Shown here: positions 56,457 through 64,000 of the stretch, one piece after another
How the letters are laid out: each line of letters opens with the position of its first letter
Position numbering within the stretch: position 1 is the first letter of the stretch
From: Melitaea cinxia
Taxonomy: Eukaryota; Arthropoda; Insecta; Lepidoptera; Nymphalidae
Assembly: GCF_905220565.1 (NCBI RefSeq)
Contig: NC_059403.1
Coordinates: forward strand, 1,736,001 to 1,800,000
Length of the DNA: 64,000 nt
Direction of reading: 5' to 3'
The notes under the pieces: model-generated
Seen by the model: the letters and a program-made list of their open reading frames with translations, nothing else
Told to the model about the DNA's origin: nothing
Databases searched by the model: none
Program-made: the position numbers and the translations under genes

Positions 56457-57542
56457 TTATTTATTAGTAACCTTTTTTAATGTATCTTGCAGGACATTTT
56501 TAATATTTTGGGAAGAGATAGGTATTTCATTATTTTTGTTTAGTGTTATAAGTTTTACTAAAGCTTCTGTAATAGATTTGAGTATTATTTCGGAATTTAA
56601 AAGAGATAAGAACTGATCAGTTTTGTTTAATGATGGAAAGTGAGAGCTGTTTAAAACATCAACAAAGCTTTTTTTCTGAAATTTATCTCTGTTAAGCTGG
56701 ATTTTTTCTTTTTTAACAGGGCATGCAGGGGATATGGCAATGTGATTGCCAGAGCAGTGACAGCAACTGGCTGCAGTATAAGGAGTCTGACAATCTTTAA
56801 AATTGTGACCTTCGCCACAAATGCTGCATCTTTGTGAATTTTTACAGAATTTTGCAATATGACCATATCTTAAACACTTTAGACACTGCTTTACTGGCGG
56901 GATGTACTGCCGTACTTCGAACCGCCAGCTGTTGAGGTCCACACTATCTGGTAAATTGGGACAGGAAAAGGTTATAGAAATTGTTTTTGTGGGGATTAAT
57001 TTTATTTCTCCATTTTCTCTTACACGTCGCATAAATCTACGTATAGATATAATATTTTTCGTGCTAGTTAGAGCTGAATATATTTCTTTATTGGATAATT
57101 CTATAGGGACATGAGAAATTACCCCAGTGACCTCTGTAGCGGCAGCCGGAAGGGAAGCTTTAAGTTTGTACCCATCAAGATATTTTTTGTTGCCTAAGAC
57201 CGCGTTAGCAAAAGCAGGTCTATCAAAGATAACTCCAACTTTACTTTTATTAATGCGTTTTAGTTGTTTCACGCCTTTATTATATTTTTTTATGCTATTA
57301 GCGAGTGTCATCATGTCTCTTGTTCCGATTGGCTTGTCAGCCTCTGTACTCTCCAGGAATACAATATAGTCAAAATTACCCCCGTTCTCAGGGTAGTGCC
57401 GCACGTAATCGGCTACCCGAAACGGGGCATACCTTTCGGCGTCTGTTAGCTCAACAGATTTTATGGACTCGGAGTCGGAGCTCAACGAGTCGTCCTCAGC
57501 GTTACCTTCCTCCTTCTTTTTCCTTTTCTTACTTCTCCCCAT
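56457..57542 (-). CDS. LINE ORF1 protein with three CCHC zinc knuckles
   Basis: This 361-aa frame starts at the ATG at 57542. It has a Lys-rich, then acidic Ser-rich N-terminus (MGRSKKRKKKEEG) and a central region resembling the gag-like domain of I and Jockey elements. Three zinc knuckles follow at about residues 220-233 (CLKCLRYGHIAKFC), 239-251 (CSICGEGHNFKDC) and 261-274. Such proteins bind the element's RNA and form the particle that ORF2 works in. The stop is 10 nt before the ORF2 ATG, so ORF2 is probably reached by reinitiation or a similar route. No internal stops or frameshifts are present. Confidence 0.88.
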   Translation of the reverse strand: MGRSKKRKKKEEGNAEDDSLSSDSESIKSVELTDAERYAPFRVADYVRHYPENGGNFDYIVFLESTEADKPIGTRDMMTLANSIKKYNKGVKQLKRINKSKVGVIFDRPAFANAVLGNKKYLDGYKLKASLPAAATEVTGVISHVPIELSNKEIYSALTSTKNIISIRRFMRRVRENGEIKLIPTKTISITFSCPNLPDSVDLNSWRFEVRQYIPPVKQCLKCLRYGHIAKFCKNSQRCSICGEGHNFKDCQTPYTAASCCHCSGNHIAISPACPVKKEKIQLNRDKFQKKSFVDVLNSSHFPSLNKTDQFLSLLNSEIILKSITEALVKLITLNKNNEIPISSQNIKNVLQDTLKKVTNK

Positions 57543-57872
57543 CTCTTGATTAATTTATAAGTATTTATTTATAAAAAACTCCAGTGAATGAATTATAAAA
57601 TTAATAAAATATTTTTGAAAAAAAAAAGACCGCCTTTTCACTTCAAAGTTCCCGCGCTTTTTTCTTTGACTTAACAACAATATTTGACAGCACATGACAA
57701 CAACAATAACATCGGTTTTGTTTTTCAAACTGGCAGGCTTTTTTACAGAGATCCTAATTCGTAGGAAAATAAAAATCATATACAATTTCAAAATGTAAAT
57801 CAACGATCACAATCAAAATCAAGATCAAATTCGTATGTATAAATGTTAAAGCAAGAAGTAAATTATTGAAGA

Positions 57873-58207
57873 CTAGCTGTGCCCACGACTTCGTCCGCTT
57901 GGAATTTAACAAAAAAGTTATTTTTCAGTTCGCAGAGATATAAAATAAATAAATTTCTAAAATAAAAGTAGCCCAAGTTACTCCTTACTACATCAGTTAT
58001 CTGCCAGTGAAAGTCCTGTCAAAATTGGTTCAGCCATTTCAGAGATTAGCCGGAACAAACACACAAAATAGACAGACAGACAGACAAAATTGTAAAAAAT
58101 GTTATTTTGGTATATGTACCAAAAGTGTATACATCCATGTGCATTTATTAAAAAGCGGTTATTTTAATATTACAAATAGACACTCCAATTTTGTTTATTT
58201 GTATAGA
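57873..58207 (-). mobile_element. Lep1-type Helitron, well preserved
   Basis: On the minus strand it begins TCTATACAAATAAACAAAAT after a host A and ends GTGGGCACAGCTAG before a host T. It includes AATATTAAAATAACCGC, a (GTCT)n run and GACTTTCACTGGCAG. It lies about 200 bp from the LINE. Confidence 0.82.
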
Positions 58208-58530
58208 TAGTACAATAAGTACTTATTACTATTTGTGAGTCAGTTACTTGAAAATGAAGTTTCAAAACACATTTTTCAGAATAATTGAATCCAACCATAA
58301 ATGTACGATTTATTAGATACGAACATAGGTTTTATCAGATAAGCACAAAAATTAAAATGAGTGCACTATTATTAGAAAAAACTATTCATATTTTTTTAAC
58401 GTTAACACGTAGAAATATTATTTATATTCAAATGTAGTTTATTAATAGTACTAATTTACTGATTTATTAATTGGAAATCATGAATATACTAAGGGCCATA
58501 GAATAATGTGATAATCTACTAAGCTACTAA

Positions 58531-58793
58531 GGGCCTGTTACACCTGTTGTGGATAACGCTATTTGACGGATGACGATACAAACAGACTTTGATAGCTTGA
58601 GGTAAGATAGGTCAGTAGGATCTGTTTCTCCTCAATTAAAAAACTGCAACATTAACATTAATATACCCGAATAGAAATGTCTCATAAAAATAGTAGAGTT
58701 CGATAGTAAAAAAGAATAATGAATCAAAAACTTGTTACCATTGGATTCTGTCATCCGTCAAATAGCGTTATCCACAACTTATGAAACAGAACT
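58531..58793. mobile_element. PIF/Harbinger-like MITE
   Basis: GGGCCTGTTACA and TGAAACAGAACT ends are flanked by TAA on both sides (58528-58530, 58794-58796). Both inner arms carry GTGGATAACGCTATTTGACG or its complement, as in the copy at 15965-16223. Confidence 0.78.
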
Positions 58794-59159
58794 TAAATCT
58801 AAATCTGAAATCGTGAACTAGAAAAAAAACATAAATGTAGTTACCACGTAATAAAAAAAGTTTTACTTATTCCGTGGTCGTTACATAAAATAAGTTGATT
58901 ACAGACCCATCTTTAACACAATTTGATATTTATAAGTTAATGTCAATACAATTAAATTAAATTTAAAGAAATATTTTTCTTTTGGAAGAACCAGTTACTG
59001 ATTGCTATTAATAATGATTTTTTATGTCTACTTTAAGAACTTGTAAAAGATAATTTATAAAAATATATATTTTTAGTTTATAACTTTAATTATGAAACAT
59101 ATAAGTAGTAGGAATACCGCATTAAGATTTAATGTATTTTCTGCGTCTTTAAAATTATA
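58794..59159. other. Non-coding, nothing recognised
   Basis: AT-rich spacer between the MITE and the Helitron-like copy. Confidence 0.4.
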
Positions 59160-59461
59160 TCTAATATATAAAATTCTCGTGTCATGGTGTTTGTATTAAA
59201 CTCCTCCGAAACGGCTTGACTGATTCTCATGAAATATTGTGTGCATATTGGAGAGCGAGAGAGAGAGAATCGAACATCTATTTTTCATCCTCCTAAATGT
59301 AATATTTTTTTTTTTAATTTTTTAGATAAACTATTTATATTTAATTTTATTATGATTTGGCGTTGAAAAATACATACAACCCTAAATTTTTACCCTTCTA
59401 CCACCAACCCCTATTTTTAAATAGCGTTTAGCGACAAGACAACGTTTGCCGAGTCAGCTAG
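59160..59461 (+). mobile_element. Helitron-like element, family B
   Basis: It starts TCTAATATATAAAATTCTCG after a host A and contains CTCCTCCGAAACGGCTTGAC. It ends with AACGTTTGCCGAGTCAGCTAG. The base after CTAG is C, because of mutation or the neighbouring insertion. It carries a (GA)n run near 59260. Confidence 0.7.
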
Positions 59462-59471
59462 CTTTTTTATA

Positions 59472-59804
59472 TCATCATCATTACAGCCTATCACAGTCCA
59501 CTGCTGGACATAGGCCTCCATAAGTTTACGCCAAAAATAGCGTAAACTCATGTGTTTTGCCCATAGTCACCACGCTGGGCAGGCGGGTTGGTGACCGCAG
59601 TGCTGGCTTTGTCGCACCGAAGACGCTGCTGCCCGTCTTCGGCCTGTGTATTTCAAAGCTAGCAGTTGGATGGTTATCCCGCCACCGGTCGGCTTTTTAA
59701 GTTCCAATGTGGTAGTGGAACTGTGTTATCCCTTAGTCGCCTCTTACGACACCCACGGGAAGAGAGGGGGTGGCTAAATTCTTTAGTACCGTAGCCACAC
59801 AGTA
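59472..59804 (-). mobile_element. GATGA-tailed retroposon, inverted copy
   Basis: It begins with ATCATCATCATT (the tail) and CACAGTCCACTGCTGGACAT, and continues through the full body to CCGTAGCCACACAGTA. It is the inverse of 21683-22009 and lies immediately beyond the 3' end of a Helitron-like copy. A T-rich duplication similar to CTTTTTTATAT is possible on both sides but imperfect. Confidence 0.7.
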
Positions 59805-61810
59805 CTTTTATACTTTTTATATATTTCTATTTTAAATGCAAAACCATAAACCCTTTTTTCTATATTTTTATGCTCTTATCAGTGGAACTGCTAGATTAAT
59901 GTCAAACATCTATGATCTATCTACCTACTATATATAACCTTATTATTAAAGCTACACTATTGATTTTTTATGAATTAATCTAACAGTTCAATGACCGTTT
60001 ATTCTATTAGAATAAACGCCTTACTAAATATTCTATTTTAGACGGACCCGGTTATTGCTATTATATTTTGTAAGGATATAGAAAAATACAAAATGCTTAA
60101 CAAAACTCTTGTGAGTCGTAAGATACCTAATGAATAATATTTATATTTAAGTATGTCAATCAACTATGGATGCAATTAGCATCTGAATACTTAAGTAGTT
60201 AATTAAATTATGCAGTATGCATAAGGAATATTTTCCTGAGACGCATGCGCGAAAATCTGGACGCCATTCTCACTTTCAATGTAACACGACATGTTTTGAC
60301 GTGTACTTAATGTCCGCAATCGTAAACTTAATGAGATCTTGACACGAAATGTACGATTACAAATTTTTGGAAATGCTATACAATGTGAAGTTCCCCTTAT
60401 GATAGTGAGTGAAAAGTTATAGAATAAGGGTAAGTAAATAATTGACCTATCTTGTACACCTTTATGTCAATATCAGATAATGTAAACAATTTATTTATTT
60501 TATTTTTATTATTAAAACAAAATAGTTTTCACCGATTGAGACTTCATTAAAAAATATCGCATTTGCTTCTTTATTTTGTCAAGCGAAATACAGAAATTTA
60601 TAGCACGGGGCACCTTGGTTAATTTAAATTTAATGGGCAATCAAGTGTAAAACTACTGGGTGGCCGCTATTTGGTATTTTGACAACGATGTTTAAATTTT
60701 ATTTTGTTAAAACTAACGAATCGAATAAGAGTCTGCTAAAACGAAATTATCTAGTTTTTCGAGTAGTCACGTAAACTATTTTAGTTTGCACGTGCTCTAA
60801 CAAGGAGGGTGTTGCAAGGTGAATGAAACTGCGACACGTTGCCATGGTAACGTCAAGGGCTCTTTCCCCTTGAACCGATGCGCTTTCCTCTTATGATCCC
60901 CTAAAAGATTACTTTGTTACTGTAGTCCGAGCTAATTTCCTACTACCTATATCTCAATGATTACTTTTTGTTAAATTTAAAAAAAGATTCCTCAATTCGC
61001 TCGATTTTTTTTTTTTGTTTTAACTTAAAACTCCGTTTTTTTAATGAATAGATAATTTAATTTTTAGTGAATATATTTTTTGTTAAGGAGGTACACTGTC
61101 TATTTGATTACAATTTAAATCTGAAAATAACATAATTTTGAGTGGGAAATAGGATGACTTTTTATGGACTTAATCTTTTTAACTTTTAAAAAATTTATTT
61201 AACGGTAATACTGCTGTAAAATTCACGACTGATAGGTACTATATCATAAATGACACTATGGTGTATATTAATGATTTTACAATGAAGCCTCCTTTTTAAT
61301 TTCAACTAATTACTAAGCGTATATTTTCAGTAGATATTTAGGTAAAAAGAAAATAAAAATAGAATAAATTAGCTCTAACGAATTTTAATGTAACACATAT
61401 AACGCATAAAGCAGCAATTTCGTAAAATTAAAATGTTATTGTTCCTCTTCCTTAAGCCAAACTGTGTTTGATAATTATAATAAACGTTTCCAGGGTATAT
61501 TACAAACCGTTGCATTTTTTTATTGTTTCAGACGTACAAGTCACTGGTTATAGCTTTACCGAAAAACGTGCCTTACCTTTTCTTTTTTCGTCTATCTATA
61601 TAAAACGTTATTTTAAAAAATATGTCCAAGTAAACTGTCCAAAATGTACAGTAAAATTTCGGTCCATATCTGTCCAAAATTCGACATAACATTCGAAAAT
61701 GTTCATAAGCGTATAATGGAAACTACGTGCCAAATAATGCCAAATTAAGCAAATAATTAGTATTAAAATTATAAATCGGACATTGTCGTGTGGATGGTGT
61801 TGCCAGCAAG
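59805..61810. other. Intergenic, nothing firm
   Basis: AT-rich. A moderately GC patch at 60785-60900 (GTTGCCATGGTAACG) could be regulatory but has no support beyond composition. Confidence 0.35.
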
Positions 61811-64000
61811 ATGTCAGTGTGGGTGGGCAGTGGCTGCGGAGGTGGTGGAGAGGTCCGCGCGCCGCCCGTCGCCACTGTCCTATCAGCTAACACCTCCATG
61901 GAGTCCGGGATCGAGGCCGGGGTGCTGCCGACAGTCACGGGATCCCTCGCCTCGGCTCGAGACTCACTCGGTTCGCTATCACGGGCTGCGGAACCACTTT
62001 ACGATACAGACCATACAGATCTCGGTTCGGAGTTGGACGAAGCGGAAATCAGAAGGGAGTTGATGCACGATGCAAGTATTAAGACAATTAATGCAGTAGA
62101 GTACTTGTCTCGCTAAGCATTATTTACATATATGAATTTCATACATAAATCGCGACGATGACGTGTTCGTCGATCGTGACGACGCGTTGGCGCAGCGGTC
62201 ACAGTAGTGACTGTGGCGCAGGCGGTCGCGGGTTCGATCCCCGCTCACAATAGATATTTGTATTGGCCATATAGATGTTTGTCGTGGTCTGGGCGTTTGT
62301 TCTTGTGTATGTTTCCGTATTGTGATTGTTTGCGGACCCCCAACACAGGAGCAAATCCTACTGGGGGGAGGGGGGGGGGGGGTTGAGTGTGAAGCGCTTA
62401 TTTATTTATTTATTATTTATTTAATCCTTGACAATATCGTTCAAACCAATCAAAAAAAAGTTCAATAATAAAGTTATGGAATAAACGATGTTTCATATTT
62501 CACCGGGCTGGACACGTATTTATATCTGATAAATAATCTAATAATAATATCTGATTCTTGTTTATGACCTATACCTAGATATACGTAGATATAGGTACCC
62601 TATATGTACCTGTTACCTAATATTTGTAAATATAAAACAATTTCAATTTTTTTTCAGAAATGGCGTCTGCTCTTCGATAGGGTAAGTCTGATTTTTTTAA
62701 AAGTTGTTACAATATTTTGTGATATTTTCTGACGAGTTGTACCAGATAAGGTATTTTAGCTTAATAACCTGTTTTTCTTTCAAAATATCAATGAAATCAT
62801 GCTTCAAACTTAGAACACGATAAAATAATCCATAAGACAACTTATTACTCATAATTTTATAAGCGAATATAATATTTTTAGCTACAACTATTTTAAATAT
62901 TTTTATGATCAATAAATTGTCTATAATAATCATAAATGAATAAATTTCCTTCAATTTCAAGCTACAAGTAAAACGACTAATAATTTCATAAGACATTTAA
63001 TTTTCATGAAACACGAAATCGTTTATATCGAAAATAGAGAAAGTATTAATAAACACTGAAATTATCTAATATATATAATTCTCGTGTCGCGGTGTTTGTA
63101 GTTAAACTCCTCCGAAACGGCTTGACCGATTTTCATGAAATTTTGTGTGCATATCGGGTAGGTCTGAGAATCGAACAACATCTATTTTTCATACTCCTAA
63201 GTTATAAGGAGGGGGGGTTGTAAAGAGGGTTAAGAAAATATAATGAAATTTTGTGTGCATATCGGGTAGGTCTGAGGATCGGCCAACATCTATTTTTCAT
63301 TCCCCTAAGTTATAAGGGGGGGGGGGGGATTGAGAAGGTTAATAAAATACGTGGCAAAATAACGTTTGCGGGGTCAGCTAGTAATAAAGTAAAAATGTTA
63401 TATTCAAAGAAGTATATTTTCTGAGTGTGGTAAAATACAGTTACATAAATTTTTTATTTTATATTTCTTCAAAAAAACGGGGTTACGATTTGACGACACT
63501 TTCAGCATAAACAAGAGAGTTAAAGCACCGCATATTTCATAAGTGTCGTTTACGAGGTGGAAACGAATTTTAGACTGTTATTTTTTTTCTTTGCCTGATT
63601 AAAATGTACAGAAGCGGGATACAAAAAGTTTTATAAGCAGATAAAGAAAGGCGGTAGCGCCGCGGATCAAACGATGTCTTGTCACGTAGGGAACATTGAG
63701 ATAATACTACTGCTAAGATAGGGGCGCTTTTTATTTTTTTGTGTTCTCCTTTTTGGAAATGGACGAAACGATTATAACAATATTATACACATAATAATGC
63801 GAGGTCCCAGAACGGTCGGCGATTATGACGTTTCAGATGCTCCGTTGAAAACTAAATCGGGTGGCGGAATACGTGACCGCATCGAATGCTGTAGGTGTGA
63901 ATATTATATTAACGATTATATGTTTACGTTATCTGCAGTTTGATCCGGAGGGCTTCGGTGAGATTCCGTGGCCAGACTTCCTACAGACTCTTCAACATCC
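61811..64000 (+). CDS. 5' part of an EF-hand-like protein gene, runs off the right edge
   Basis: Three exons are proposed: 61811-62095 (ATG at 61811; donor GCA|GTAGAG), the 24-nt microexon 62658-62681 (acceptor TTTCAG|AAA; donor AGG|GTAAGT) and 63939-64000 (acceptor CTGCAG|TTT, truncated by the window). All junctions are phase 0. The product starts Gly/Ser-rich, then acidic (DTDHTDLGSELDEAEIRREL), then reads KWRLLFDRFDPEGFGEIPWP. The DPEGFGEIPWPD stretch has EF-hand-loop spacing but poor calcium ligands. It recalls the EF-hand of Rab11-FIP/nuf-type proteins, though I would not assign it. The first donor is weak, so exon 1 may end differently. Confidence 0.6.
62183..62430 (+). mobile_element. 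tRNA-derived SINE
   Basis: Box A TGGCGCAGCGG (62188-62198) and box B GGTTCGATCCC (62231-62241) form an internal RNA polymerase III promoter. A unique body (GATATTTGTATTGGCC, TGTTTGTCGTGGTCTGGGCG), a G-run at about 62365-62381 and a TTATTTATTTA tail follow. It sits between the first two proposed exons of the EF-hand-like gene. Confidence 0.82.
62658..62681 (+). CDS. 24-nt microexon (KWRLLFDR)
   Basis: It lies between a polypyrimidine-rich acceptor (TTTTTTTTCAG) and a consensus donor (GTAAGT). Joined to the exon at 63939 it gives a continuous EF-hand-like segment, which neither exon encodes alone. Confidence 0.6.
63065..63381 (+). mobile_element. Helitron-like element, family B, with internal duplication
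   Basis: It starts TCTAATATATATAATTCTCG after a host A and ends with a hairpin and GCGGGGTCAGCTAG before a host T. A block of about 105 bp (TGAAATTTTGTGTGCATATC...) is present twice in tandem, from about 63136 and about 63241. G-runs differ between the two copies. Confidence 0.8.
63382..63938. other. Intron sequence of the EF-hand-like gene
   Basis: Nothing recognised apart from a GC-richer patch at 63650-63680. Confidence 0.4.

Larger units (their letters stand above)
52356..57663 (-). mobile_element. Full-length I-group-like LINE with intact ORFs
   Basis: A 12-bp direct repeat TTTGACTTAACA (52344-52355 and 57664-57675) flanks the 5.3-kb element. On the minus strand it has about 120 nt of 5' UTR, ORF1 (zinc knuckles), a 10-nt gap, ORF2 (endonuclease, reverse transcriptase, RNase H), a 3' UTR of about 300 nt and an AACAACAAC end. 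An RNase H in ORF2 and a trinucleotide end rather than poly(A) suggest the I group. Both ORFs are uninterrupted, so it may be, or recently was, active. Confidence 0.88.

Noticed and set aside
54816..57553. Plus-strand frames across the LINE
   Set aside because: They are shadows of LINE ORF1 and ORF2 on the minus strand.
62183..62250. Possible tRNA gene
   Set aside because: Boxes A and B are present, but the sequence lacks a tRNA cloverleaf, continues into a SINE body and has a TTATTTA tail.

Overview
The window is nuclear DNA from a moth or butterfly (Lepidoptera). The evidence is AT-rich non-coding sequence with short intron-split exons, many copies of Lep1-type Helitrons, lepidopteran-style tRNA-derived SINEs, and exons of single-copy insect genes. 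The species cannot be named from sequence alone.

Four host genes are supported. (1) step-like cytohesin (Arf-GEF): its first two coding exons lie on the minus strand at 27.5-27.8 kb. The rest of the gene must lie beyond base 1, so bases 1-27.5 kb read as one very long intron filled with transposon debris, plus a few candidate alternative or orphan exons at 13.3, 20.6 and 21.1 kb. (2) nonstop/USP22 (plus strand, 29.4-40.6 kb): complete, seven coding exons, 486 aa, the H2B deubiquitinase of the SAGA complex; it is divergent from step. (3) A SPATA20-type thioredoxin-fold protein (minus strand, 46.5-52.2 kb): complete, six exons, 819 aa, convergent with nonstop. (4) The 5' end of an EF-hand-like protein (plus strand, from 61.8 kb) that runs off the right edge and contains a 24-nt microexon.

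The rest is mostly mobile DNA. The largest pieces are an internally deleted Ty3/Gypsy LTR element with identical LTRs (6.2-9.8 kb) and a full-length I-group-like LINE with both ORFs open and a 12-bp target-site duplication (52.4-57.7 kb). There is also a hAT-like element with CAAGAC hexamer arrays at both ends (4.3-5.5 kb), and a DD41D mariner-like element with terminal inverted repeats of about 425 bp in nonstop intron 4 (35.6-37.3 kb). Three Helitron-like families share one 3' terminus, and several MITEs keep readable target-site duplications.

The most unusual structure is inside nonstop. The 3' half of exon 5, its splice donor and the first 70 nt of intron 5 form a five-copy tandem array with a 144-bp (48-codon) period. 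It could be read through in frame over the first four copies. Exon structures come from splice consensus, phase and remembered family sequences; no alignment or transcript evidence was available.
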